The notes under the pieces: model-generated
The model's database searches: none
What the model saw: only the letters and a program-made list of their open reading frames with translations
Told to the model about the DNA's origin: nothing
Part shown: piece after piece, positions 50,168 to 57,806 of the stretch
Layout: every line of letters starts with the position of its first letter
Position numbering within the stretch: position 1 is the stretch's first letter
Program-made: the position numbers and the translations under genes
Source: CAWIXB01 sp963839955
GTDB lineage: Bacteria > Actinomycetota > Actinomycetes > JACCUZ01
Reading direction: 5' to 3'
NCBI GenBank assembly: GCA_963839955.1
Contig: CAWIXB010000001.1
Coordinates: 682,001-746,000, forward strand
Length of the DNA stretch: 64,000 bases

Positions 50168-50881
50168 TCACGGCCCGGTGACCGAGACGAGGCGCAGCTG
50201 GCTGCGGCCGCCTTTCACCTGGACCTCCAGCACCGAACCGACGCCCGGTGCGTAGTACTTGTTCTCGACGGTGTCGGGCTCGAGCGGGGTGAAGTCCTTG
50301 GTCCGCACGACGTCGGTGAACGAGCCGAAGGGCACCGTGACGCGCTCGTCGACGGCGAGCACCTGAGCCTTGTCCTCGGCCTCGCCGCGGTAGAACTCCT
50401 GCCGGTAGCGGTCGCCGACCTTCGGGTGCGCCTTCATCACGATGCCGGCGCGGGCGCCGTCGACACCGGCTTCCCACGAGCCGGCCGTGCTCACGACGCG
50501 TCCGTTCTCGTACTCCTTGGTGTCCTCGCCGAAGTACCAGACGTTGCCGTGCCGGTCCTGCGCGTACCAGTCGTACGTGTCCTCGACCACGGCACCTTCG
50601 CGTGAGGCGATGTCGCGGACGACGATCGTCTCCACACCGCGGACGCGCTTGGTCCGATGGGTCACGGTGACGACGACCTCCTCCCGACCCTCGTCGCCAT
50701 CACCTTGGTAGGTCATCCGGGTGCCGGGCACGAGCGGGAGGTAGGGGTTGTCGATGGTCGTCGTGAACTCCGCCTTGCGCGCTTGCGCCGGGGTTGCGCC
50801 CTTCCCTTCGCCGCATCCGGAGAGGGCAACGGCGGCGAGGAGGAGCATTGGCAACCACCGGTGGGCCTGGTTCTGCTTCAT
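50168..50881 (-). CDS. Lipoprotein of unknown function
   Basis: This 237-residue protein has a lipoprotein signal peptide with lipobox LSGC. The mature part opens with a conserved-looking NPYLPLVPGTRMTYQG and contains beta-rich segments such as VEDTYDWYAQDRHGNVWYFGEDTKEYENG. I recall similar secreted proteins annotated only as hypothetical. It is divergent from the response regulator gene, with the phased repeat array between them, so co-regulation is likely. Confidence 0.8.
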   Translation of the reverse strand: MKQNQAHRWLPMLLLAAVALSGCGEGKGATPAQARKAEFTTTIDNPYLPLVPGTRMTYQGDGDEGREEVVVTVTHRTKRVRGVETIVVRDIASREGAVVEDTYDWYAQDRHGNVWYFGEDTKEYENGRVVSTAGSWEAGVDGARAGIVMKAHPKVGDRYRQEFYRGEAEDKAQVLAVDERVTVPFGSFTDVVRTKDFTPLEPDTVENKYYAPGVGSVLEVQVKGGRSQLRLVSVTGP

Positions 50882-50931
50882 GTCGGCTCCTCGCTGGTGG
50901 TGACTCGTGCTTCGATGCTGCGCTCCGGTCG

Positions 50932-50989
50932 CTGAAGCGGCGCTGAACAGCCGGGTGCGCTCTTCAGGTCGACTTCAGCCGGCGCTCAG
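50932..50989. promoter_or_regulatory. Phased CTGAA/TTCAG array, likely response-regulator operator
   Basis: CTGAA occurs at 50932 and 50943, and its reverse complement TTCAG at 50963 and 50974, with CTCAG at 50985. Spacing within each group is exactly 11 bp, one helical turn, as for OmpR/PhoB-family direct repeats. The array fills the 131-bp gap between the divergent lipoprotein gene (start 50881) and the response regulator (start 51013). Confidence 0.65.
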
Positions 50990-51012
50990 GTCAGCTGTGG
51001 CACGGTGACACC

Positions 51013-51690
51013 GTGCGCGTCCTGGTGGTGGATGACGACAAGCACCTCGCCCGGGCCATCAAGCGGGGCCTGGAGGGCGAGGGTTTCGCCGTCGACGTCG
51101 CGTTCGACGGGCCCGACGGGCTCTGGCGTGCGCAGGAGAGCCCCTACGACGCACTCGTGCTCGACGTCATGCTGCCGGGCCTGAGCGGCTACGACCTCTG
51201 CGCGCGGCTGCGCGCCGACGGCGAGTGGGCGCCGATCCTGATGCTGACAGCCAAGGACGGCGAGCACGACGAGGCACGGGCTCTGGACACCGGCGCCGAC
51301 GACTTCCTGTCCAAGCCCTTCTCCTACGTCGTGCTGGTGGCCCGGATTCGCGCGCTGCTGCGCCGTGGCGGACACGAGAGGCCGAGCACCCTGACGGTGG
51401 GCGACCTGCGACTCGACCCGGCCGCCCACCGGGTCTGGCGCGACACGACACCGGTCGAGCTCACGCCGCGGCAGTTCTCGCTGCTCGAGTTCTTGATGCG
51501 CCGCGCCGGCGAGGTGCTGTCCAAGGTCGAGATCCTCGAGCACGTGTGGGACTTCGCGTTCGACGGTGACCCCAACATCGTGGAGGTCTACGTCAGCCAG
51601 TTGCGCCGCCGCATCGACGAGCCCTTCGGCCGCGCCGGCCTGCAGACCGTGCGAGGCGTCGGCTACCGGCTCGACCCCGACGGAGGCTGA
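51013..51690 (+). CDS. OmpR-family response regulator
   Basis: This 225-residue regulator has a receiver domain (acidic DDD near residues 7-9, phosphoacceptor in LVLDVMLPGLSG, lysine in LSKPF) and a C-terminal winged helix with TPRQFSLLEFLMRRAGEVLSKVEILEHVW and VEVYVSQLRRRID. It is followed within 2 nt by its histidine kinase. The phased array upstream suggests it regulates its own operon and the divergent lipoprotein/PepSY genes. GTG 51013 is the start. Confidence 0.93.
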   Translation: MRVLVVDDDKHLARAIKRGLEGEGFAVDVAFDGPDGLWRAQESPYDALVLDVMLPGLSGYDLCARLRADGEWAPILMLTAKDGEHDEARALDTGADDFLSKPFSYVVLVARIRALLRRGGHERPSTLTVGDLRLDPAAHRVWRDTTPVELTPRQFSLLEFLMRRAGEVLSKVEILEHVWDFAFDGDPNIVEVYVSQLRRRIDEPFGRAGLQTVRGVGYRLDPDGG

Positions 51691-51692
51691 GC

Positions 51693-53123
51693 ATGCGGCA
51701 CCGCCTCCCGACGTTCCGCGGCAGCGTACGGATGCGCACCACCCTCGCGGCCACGGTCGTCGTTGCGCTCGCCCTTTCCCTCGGAGCCTGGGTGCTGCTT
51801 GTCTCACTCGAGGCCTCGCTGGTCCGCCGGGACGACGAAGGAGCGCGCAGCCGGGTCGGCGATCTCACGGTGCTGGCCGAGGCGGGTGCCCTCCCTGTCG
51901 AGCTCGCGCCGCCGGGCGAGGACCGGCTCGTCCAGGTGGTGGACGACGCGGGTGTTGTGGTGGCCTCGTCGCCGGACGCGCGCGGCAAGCCGCCGGTCGC
52001 GACATTCCGGCCCGACGCGGGCGCCACAGTCGTACGGACCGTGGAGGACGTGCCCGACGACGGCGACCGCGAGGACTTCCGGGTGTGGGGCGCACGAGCA
52101 GGGACGCCCGAGGGCCCGGTCACGGTCTATGTCGCCACCAGCCTCGAGTCGGTGACCGAGTCGGTCGACACGCTGCGCCGGTTCCTGCTGCTCGGCCTCC
52201 CCTTGCTGCTGCTCGCCCTCGCCGCGGGCACCTGGGTTGCGGTCGGACGCGCGCTGCGACCGGTCGAGGCCATCCGCTCGCAGGTCGCCGACATCACCGG
52301 CACCGCTCTCGACCGCCGGGTGCCGGAGCCGGAGACCGAGGACGAGGTGGGTCAGCTCGCGCGCACCATGAACGCGATGCTGGACCGGCTCGAGGCCGCG
52401 AACGTGCGTCAGCGCACCTTCCTCGCCGATGCGTCACACGAGCTGCAGAGCCCGCTCGCGAGCCAACGCACCCGGCTGGAGGTGGCTCTCTCGCAACCGG
52501 ACCGTGTCGAGTGGCCTGGGCTGGCTCGTGAGCTGCTCGTCGACGGCCGGACGATGGAGCATCTGGTGCGCGACCTGCTCTTCCTGGCACGCGAGGACGA
52601 CACCCACACGTCGGTCCCCGACACGTCGCACCCGGTCGACCTCGACGACGTCGTGCTCGAGGAGGTCGCGCGGCTGCGCGGTGGCACCAGGATCGACCTG
52701 ACCGCCTCAGCCGTGAGCGCGGCCCCGGTGGGTGGCAGCCGCGAGGAGCTGGTGCGGCTGGTGCGCAACCTGCTCGAGAACGCCGAGCACCATGCGGAGA
52801 CGGCGGTGGTGGTCGAGCTCGGCACGCACGACGGCGTGGTCGAGCTGGCCGTGACCGACGACGGCCCCGGTGTTCCTCCGGGCGACCGCGAGCGGGTCTT
52901 CGACCGCTTCGTGCGGCTCGACCCGTCACGTGCGCGAGACGACGGGGGCACCGGCCTGGGGCTGTCCATCGTCGCGGCGATCGCTCGGCGACACGGTGGC
53001 TCCGTGGGTGTCGAGGACCGCGTCGGCGCGGACCAGGCGGCCGGCGCGCGCTTCGTCGTACGGCTACCGGAGGCTGGGACTGCGGTCGGAGTCACCGTCG
53101 AAGGGAAGTTAACCCGCGGGTAA
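51693..53123 (+). CDS. Sensor histidine kinase
   Basis: This 476-residue kinase has two membrane helices (about 18-40 and 165-188) around a roughly 120-residue extracytoplasmic sensor, a HAMP domain (RALRPVEAIRSQVADITG), a HisKA domain with FLADASHELQSPLAS, and HATPase_c (NLLENAEHH, DDGPGVP, GTGLGLSIV). The Gln-Ser-Pro after the HEL is slightly unusual for the common HELRTPL. It is paired with the OmpR-type regulator 2 nt upstream. Confidence 0.93.
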   Translation: MRHRLPTFRGSVRMRTTLAATVVVALALSLGAWVLLVSLEASLVRRDDEGARSRVGDLTVLAEAGALPVELAPPGEDRLVQVVDDAGVVVASSPDARGKPPVATFRPDAGATVVRTVEDVPDDGDREDFRVWGARAGTPEGPVTVYVATSLESVTESVDTLRRFLLLGLPLLLLALAAGTWVAVGRALRPVEAIRSQVADITGTALDRRVPEPETEDEVGQLARTMNAMLDRLEAANVRQRTFLADASHELQSPLASQRTRLEVALSQPDRVEWPGLARELLVDGRTMEHLVRDLLFLAREDDTHTSVPDTSHPVDLDDVVLEEVARLRGGTRIDLTASAVSAAPVGGSREELVRLVRNLLENAEHHAETAVVVELGTHDGVVELAVTDDGPGVPPGDRERVFDRFVRLDPSRARDDGGTGLGLSIVAAIARRHGGSVGVEDRVGADQAAGARFVVRLPEAGTAVGVTVEGKLTRG

Positions 53124-53124
53124 C
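53108..53124. promoter_or_regulatory. Near-perfect palindrome before the acyl-CoA dehydrogenase gene
   Basis: GTTAACCCGCGGGTAAC is a palindrome apart from one extra A in the left arm. It overlaps the kinase stop codon and is 63 bp before the acyl-CoA dehydrogenase ATG. It resembles TetR-type operators seen upstream of actinobacterial fatty-acid genes; the binder is not known. Confidence 0.5.
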
Positions 53125-53186
53125 ATCGCGGTGACGACGACAGGTGCGGCACGCATCGGCGTACGACGAAGGGACGTGGCGCGACG

Positions 53187-54380
53187 ATGGCACGCCTCGC
53201 GCAGACCGAGGGGCTCACCGACGTCCAGGAGGAGATCGTCAAGACCGTTCGCGGGTTCGTGGACAAGGAGATCCTCCCGAACGTCGCGTCGCTCGAGCAC
53301 GACGACACCTACCCGCAGGACATCGTCGAGGGCATGAAGGAGATGGGGCTGTTCGGCCTCATGATCCCCGAGGAGTACGGCGGCCTCGGTGAGTCGCTGT
53401 TGACCTACGCCCTGGTCGTCGAGGAGATCGCGCGCGGCTGGATGAGCGTCAGCGGCATCATCAACACGCACTTCATCGTCGCCTACATGATCAAGCAGCA
53501 CGGCACCGAGGAGCAGAAGCAGACGTTCCTGCGGCGGATGGCAACGGGCGAGGTGCGCGGCTCCTTCTCGATGTCCGAGCCCGGCTGCGGTTCCGACGTG
53601 TCGGGCATCACGACCAAGGCGACGCGCGACGGCGACGACTTCGTCATCAACGGCCAGAAGATGTGGATCACCAACGGCGGCACGTCGAACCTGCTCGCAG
53701 TCCTGGTGCGTACCGACGAGGGCGCCGAAGGAGCTCACCGCAACATGACGACGTTCCTCGTCGAGAAGGAACCAGGCTTCGGTGAGACGATGCCCGGGCT
53801 CACCATCCCCGGGAAGATCGAGAAGATGGGCTACAAGGGCGTCGACTCCACCGAGGCGGTCTTCGACGGACACCGGGTGCCTGCGTCGCGGGTGCTCGGC
53901 GGCGAGACCGGCCAGGGTTTCTACCAGATGATGGACGGCGTCGAGGTGGGTCGCGTCAACGTTGCGGCCCGCGGCTGCGGGGTCGCACTGCGGGCGTTCG
54001 AGCTCGGCATCCGCTATGCGCAGCAGCGCGAGACGTTCGGCAAGCAGATCGCCCAGCACCAAGCAGTGATGTTCCGCCTCGCCGAGATGGCGACAAAGGT
54101 CGAGGCCGCGCACGCGATGATGGTGTCGGCGGCGCGCATCAAGGACAAGGGCGCGCGCAACGACGTCGAGGCCGGGATGGCGAAGTACCTCGCGAGCGAG
54201 TACTGCAAGGAGGTCGTCGAGGACTCGTTCCGCATCCATGGCGGCTACGGCTACTCCAAGGAGTACGAGATCGAGCGGCTCTACCGCGAGGCGCCGATGC
54301 TGCTCATCGGCGAGGGCACGTCGGACATCCAGAAGATGATCATCGGACGGCGGCTGCTCGAGGAGTACAGGCTGCGCTGA
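53187..54380 (+). CDS. Acyl-CoA dehydrogenase
   Basis: This 397-residue FAD enzyme oxidises an acyl-CoA to the trans-2-enoyl-CoA. It shows FSMSEPGCGSDVSGI and FVINGQKMWITNGG (flavin and substrate sites), RQTFGKQIAQHQ-like QRETFGKQIAQHQ, and the catalytic Glu376 in IGEGTSDIQ, the position used by medium-chain enzymes. It is of short/medium-chain type; chain preference cannot be read. The palindrome at 53108-53124 probably controls it. A CoA ester lyase lies upstream and a MaoC gene downstream. Confidence 0.92.
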   Translation: MARLAQTEGLTDVQEEIVKTVRGFVDKEILPNVASLEHDDTYPQDIVEGMKEMGLFGLMIPEEYGGLGESLLTYALVVEEIARGWMSVSGIINTHFIVAYMIKQHGTEEQKQTFLRRMATGEVRGSFSMSEPGCGSDVSGITTKATRDGDDFVINGQKMWITNGGTSNLLAVLVRTDEGAEGAHRNMTTFLVEKEPGFGETMPGLTIPGKIEKMGYKGVDSTEAVFDGHRVPASRVLGGETGQGFYQMMDGVEVGRVNVAARGCGVALRAFELGIRYAQQRETFGKQIAQHQAVMFRLAEMATKVEAAHAMMVSAARIKDKGARNDVEAGMAKYLASEYCKEVVEDSFRIHGGYGYSKEYEIERLYREAPMLLIGEGTSDIQKMIIGRRLLEEYRLR

Positions 54381-54421
54381 GCCCTCGCGATCGGTGTTGC
54401 GGTCGCGGGTAGCGTTGCGCC

Positions 54422-55348
54422 GTGATCTCGCGGGCGGACGTCGAAGTCGCGGCCGCGCGCATCGCCGGACGTGTGCGCCGCACCCCGGTGATCGAGCCCG
54501 GTGCGGGTGCCTTCGGCTACCCCGCGCCGCTGGTGTTCAAGCTCGAGCTGATGCAGTTCGCCGGGTCGTTCAAGGTGCGCGGTGCGTTCAACCGGTTGCT
54601 CGGCGCCGACCTGCCGCCCGAGGGAGTCGTCGCGGCGTCGGGCGGCAACCACGGGCTCGCTGTCGCCTACGCCGCAGCTGCACTCGGCGTACGTGCCGCG
54701 GTGTTCGTGCCCGAGTCGTCACCGGCCTCGAAGGTCGACCTGCTGCGCCGGCTCGGCGCCGAGGTCTTCGTCACCGGGCAGTGGTACGCCGACGCGCTGA
54801 CCGCGGCGACCGACCGGCAGGCCGAGACGGGTGCGCTCACCGTCCATGCCTACGACATGCCTGAGGTCGTCGCGGGCCAGGGAACAGTGGGCCTGGAGAT
54901 GGCGGAGCAGGTGCCCGGCGCCGATACGTTCCTGGTGGCTGTGGGCGGCGCCGGCCTGGTGGGCGGCATCGCTGCTGCGGCGCCCGAGCACGTCCGCGTC
55001 ATCGGCGTCGAGACGGTCACGACCGCGACGCTGCACAGCGCGCTCGCGGCGGGGGAGCCGGTGGACGTCGAGGTCGGCGGGGTGGCAGCGGACTCGCTCG
55101 GTGCCCGACGGGCGGGGGTGACCGGGTTCGAGGTCTGCGCGGCCAAGGGTGTCGAGGTCGTGCTCGTCGAGGACGACGCCGTGCTCGCCGCGCGGCGGCT
55201 GCTCTGGGACGAGCTGCGCATCGGCGCCGAGCCCGGTGGTGCCGCGGCACTCGCGGCGGTGCTCGCCGGTGCCTACATCCCGGAGCCCGACGAACGCGTC
55301 GTGGTGGTCGTCTGCGGGGGCAACGCCGACCCGTCGACGTTGGCATGA
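54422..55348 (+). CDS. PLP-dependent threonine/serine dehydratase-like enzyme
   Basis: This 308-residue fold-type II PLP enzyme has the Schiff-base lysine Lys51 in GSFKVRGA, the phosphate-binding loop SGGNHG at 72-76, and a C-terminal glycine-rich EPGGAAALAAVLAG. It is short and lacks an ACT regulatory domain, as in serine/threonine dehydratases and serine racemases of the catabolic type. TAGCGT at 54410-54415 is 6 nt before the GTG, suggesting a leaderless start. Its stop overlaps the DUF2332 gene (ATGA). Confidence 0.88.
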   Translation: MISRADVEVAAARIAGRVRRTPVIEPGAGAFGYPAPLVFKLELMQFAGSFKVRGAFNRLLGADLPPEGVVAASGGNHGLAVAYAAAALGVRAAVFVPESSPASKVDLLRRLGAEVFVTGQWYADALTAATDRQAETGALTVHAYDMPEVVAGQGTVGLEMAEQVPGADTFLVAVGGAGLVGGIAAAAPEHVRVIGVETVTTATLHSALAAGEPVDVEVGGVAADSLGARRAGVTGFEVCAAKGVEVVLVEDDAVLAARRLLWDELRIGAEPGGAAALAAVLAGAYIPEPDERVVVVVCGGNADPSTLA

Positions 55349-56409
55349 CGAGCGGGATCGCGTACGAGCCGCTCGTCGGGCGCATCCGCGACCAGGCGGA
55401 CGCCTGCGGCCAGCTGGGTTCGCCGCTCTACCTGCACCTGCTGCACCGCGTGGCCGACGACGTACTTGCCGGAGGCCCGGCTGCCGCGGTGCTCGCCGGG
55501 CACGAGGACGACTCGGTCGCGTCGGCCCTGTCACTGCGCCTGATGGCGGGCGTCCACCGGCTGGCCCTCGAAGGCGGGGTCCCCGACCTCGCCGCCTGCT
55601 TCCCGTCGACCGGCGGGAGCTATGACCCCGAGCGCACCTGGCCGGTGGTGCGCCAGGTGCTGGACGAGTACGCCGACGAGCTGCGTGCCCGGCTCGGGCA
55701 GGCACCGCAGACCAACGAGGTCGGCCGGGCAGCCGCACTCATCGGCGGGCTGCTGCACGTCCTGGCCTGGCGGCCCGGGCCGCTGCGGCTCTTCGAGATC
55801 GGGGCGAGCGCAGGGCTGAACCTGCACGCCGACGCGTACCGGCTGCAGATCCAGGACGGTGGGGGTGTCGGACCGCTCGGCTCACCCGTCGTGCTCGCCG
55901 ACCCGTGGTGGGGGACGCCGCCGCCGACCGGACCGCCGCTGGAGATCGTGGAGCGCGCCGGCTGCGACACCGAGCCGCTCGATCCTGGCACCGAGGAGGG
56001 ACGGCTGCGGCTCACGTCGTACGTCTGGCCCGACCAGATCGCCCGGATCGAGCGACTGCGAGGTGCCATCGACGTCGCCGCCCGGTCGCCGGCTCGGGTC
56101 GAGCGCTCCCGGGCCCACGACTTCGTCGAGCGGCTCACGCTGGTGCCTGGCACGACCACGGTGGTGTGGCACTCGGTGATGTGGCAGTACCTCGACGGCG
56201 CCGAGCAGGCGGCCGTGCTCGAGCGGCTGTACGAGCTGGGCGCGACTGCCGACAGCGACGCGGCCCTGGCCCGCCTGCTCCTCGAGCCCCGCCCGCGGGC
56301 GCCGGGACGCAACGACGAGTTCCTCGTCGAGCTGCGAACCTGGCCCGGGGGAGCCCACCGGGTCCTCGGCGCGGCGCACCCGCACGGCGTGCCGGTGACC
56401 TGGGAGTGA
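55345..56409 (+). CDS. DUF2332 family protein
   Basis: This 354-residue protein matches DUF2332: an N-terminal helical part (SPLYLHLLHRVADDV), TNEVGRAAALIGGLLHVL, a Rossmann-like LRLFEIGASAGLNLHADAY segment like that of a methyltransferase, and TTVVWHSVMWQYL. No activity is established. It overlaps the dehydratase gene by four bases, so they share a transcript. Confidence 0.88.
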   Translation: MTSGIAYEPLVGRIRDQADACGQLGSPLYLHLLHRVADDVLAGGPAAAVLAGHEDDSVASALSLRLMAGVHRLALEGGVPDLAACFPSTGGSYDPERTWPVVRQVLDEYADELRARLGQAPQTNEVGRAAALIGGLLHVLAWRPGPLRLFEIGASAGLNLHADAYRLQIQDGGGVGPLGSPVVLADPWWGTPPPTGPPLEIVERAGCDTEPLDPGTEEGRLRLTSYVWPDQIARIERLRGAIDVAARSPARVERSRAHDFVERLTLVPGTTTVVWHSVMWQYLDGAEQAAVLERLYELGATADSDAALARLLLEPRPRAPGRNDEFLVELRTWPGGAHRVLGAAHPHGVPVTWE

Positions 56410-56438
56410 GCCGCATCGAGGACTTGCGGGACCCTGGG

Positions 56439-56466
56439 GGAACGACGCGGCCCGGCAGCGGCGTTG
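56439..56466 (+). promoter_or_regulatory. Candidate sigma-E-type promoter for the general stress gene
   Basis: GGAACG (56439-56444), 17 bp, CGTTG (56462-56466) matches the ECF pattern seen twice upstream of sigE, with one more base of spacer. It lies 54 bp before the GTG of the general stress protein. Confidence 0.45.
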
Positions 56467-56520
56467 CAGCAGTCGGGCCATCGAGACAGACGCATGGCAG
56501 TGAGAGCCGAGGAGGGCGCC

Positions 56521-57003
56521 GTGTCGACCCATGAGCAGTACTCCGACATCCCGCGCGGACAGGTCATCGGGACCTATGACACCTACGTCGAGGCGCAGAA
56601 GGCGGTGGACTTCCTCTCTGACCAACAGTTCCCGGTGCAGCACGTGAGCATCGTCGGCAACGGGCTGCGCATGGTCGAGCGGGTCACCGGCCGGCTCACC
56701 CGGGGGCGGGCCGCCGCCGCGGGTGCGGCGAGCGGGGCGTGGTTCGGGTTGTTCGTCGGCGTGCTGCTGGCGGCCTTCGCCGACGAGGGCACCAGCCCGT
56801 TCGTCCTGGTGCTGTCCGCGATCGCCTACGGCGCCGCGTTCGGTGCCGTCTTCGGCTTCGTCGGGCACGCGATGTCGGGCGGCAAGCGCGACTTCACGTC
56901 ACGCAGCAAGATCGTGAGCAGCCAGTACGAGCTCGTCTGCGTCTGGGCGCACGCCGACGCCGCCCGCGAGGTCCTCGCCCGCCTCCACCCCCAACCCCGC
57001 TGA
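56521..57003 (+). CDS. General stress protein 17M-like membrane protein
   Basis: This 160-residue protein starts with a ferredoxin-like GSP17M domain (IGTYDTYVEAQKAVDFLSDQQFPVQHVSIVG), followed by two membrane helices with Gly/Ala-rich GRAAAAGAASGAWFGLFVGVLL and FGAVFGFVGHAMSGG, and a short soluble end (SQYELVCVWAHADAAREVLARL). Function is unknown; relatives are stress-induced. GTG 56521 has GAGGAGGG 6 nt upstream. The ECF-type promoter before it fits stress control. Confidence 0.85.
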   Translation: MSTHEQYSDIPRGQVIGTYDTYVEAQKAVDFLSDQQFPVQHVSIVGNGLRMVERVTGRLTRGRAAAAGAASGAWFGLFVGVLLAAFADEGTSPFVLVLSAIAYGAAFGAVFGFVGHAMSGGKRDFTSRSKIVSSQYELVCVWAHADAAREVLARLHPQPR

Positions 57004-57021
57004 CCCCCCCACCCCACCCCA

Positions 57022-57091
57022 CCCGCCGAGTCGACCACGTTAGGTAGGCGCAGCAGTCCCTCAACAGGCTGGCAGGCCTGTTGAGGCACTG
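57022..57091. repeat. Left arm of a 70-bp inverted repeat around maoC
   Basis: This arm is inverted relative to 57658-57727. The outer 47 bp (57022-57068) match perfectly; the inner part differs mainly in the loop. The inner part is itself a hairpin, CCTCAACAGG (57059-57068) pairing with CCTGTTGAGG (57077-57086) around 8 nt. It lies 32 bp before the MaoC ATG. Confidence 0.85.
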
Positions 57092-57123
57092 CTCCGCCCG
57101 TTGCCGCACAGAGAGGACCGCGC

Positions 57124-57630
57124 ATGCAGTTCGGTCGCTACTACGAGGAGTTCGAGGTCGGCGCGATCTACAAGCACTGGCCGGGCAAGACGGTGACGGA
57201 GTACGACGACCACCTGTTCTGCCTGCTCACGATGAACCATCATCCGCTGCACCTCGACGCGAACTACGCCGAGCGCACCACTGAGTTCGGCAAGAACGTC
57301 GTGGTCGGCAACTACATCTACTCGCTGCTGCTCGGCATGTCGGTGCCCGACGTCTCGGGCAAGGCCCTCGCCAACCTCGAGGTCGAGTCGCTGCGCCACG
57401 TCAAGCCGACGTTCCACGGCGACACGATCTACGGCGAGACGACGGTGCTCGACAAGACCGAGTCGCGGTCGAAGGACGACCGGGGGGTCGTGCATGTCGA
57501 GACGCGCGGGCACAACCAGGACGGTGTCGTCGTCTGCGTGTTCCGGCGCAAGGTGATGGTGCCGAAGCGGTCGTACGGCGAGGCGCGCGGTGGGGAGCAG
57601 CCGGGCCGACCTGAGCCCGTCGAGAGCTAG
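57124..57630 (+). CDS. MaoC family dehydratase
   Basis: This 168-residue hot-dog protein has the MaoC/R-hydratase region MNHHPLHLDANYAERT, corresponding to the D-x4-H hydratase site, and VVVGNYIYSLLLGMSVP. Relatives hydrate enoyl-CoAs such as mesaconyl-CoA or 2-enoyl-CoA. The N-terminus reads FGRYYEEFEVGAIYKHWPGKTVTE, typical of actinobacterial MaoC beside CoA lyases. ATG 57124 follows GAGAGGA. The gene is enclosed by inverted repeats that begin 32 bp upstream and 28 bp downstream, which is exceptional in this window. Confidence 0.88.
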   Translation: MQFGRYYEEFEVGAIYKHWPGKTVTEYDDHLFCLLTMNHHPLHLDANYAERTTEFGKNVVVGNYIYSLLLGMSVPDVSGKALANLEVESLRHVKPTFHGDTIYGETTVLDKTESRSKDDRGVVHVETRGHNQDGVVVCVFRRKVMVPKRSYGEARGGEQPGRPEPVES

Positions 57631-57657
57631 CGGCCGGCCGAGCCACAACAGGCGAGG

Positions 57658-57727
57658 CACTGCCTCAACAGGCCGCCAGACCTGTTGAGGGACTGCTGCG
57701 CCTACCTAACGTGGTCGACTCGGCGGG
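57658..57727. repeat. Right arm of the 70-bp inverted repeat around maoC
   Basis: The outer 47 bp (57681-57727) are the exact reverse complement of 57022-57068. It contains the same 10-bp hairpin (CCTCAACAGG 57663-57672, CCTGTTGAGG 57681-57690). It runs directly into the 19-bp tandem array. Confidence 0.85.
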
Positions 57728-57806
57728 TCCGACTCGACTCGGCGGGTCCGACTCGACTCGGCGGGTCCGACTCGACTCGGCGGGTCCCGACTCGACTCGG
57801 CGGGGC
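57720..57806. repeat. Tandem 19-bp repeat, four units
   Basis: Units TCGGCGGGTCCGACTCGAC begin at 57720, 57739, 57758 and 57777 (the fourth has one extra C), with a partial fifth. The array starts inside the right inverted-repeat arm and ends at the stop of the PH-domain gene. Units abut without spacers. Confidence 0.85.

Noticed and set aside
57720..57806. Tandem repeat considered as a CRISPR array
   Set aside because: Units abut with no unique spacers, are only 19 bp, and no cas genes are near.
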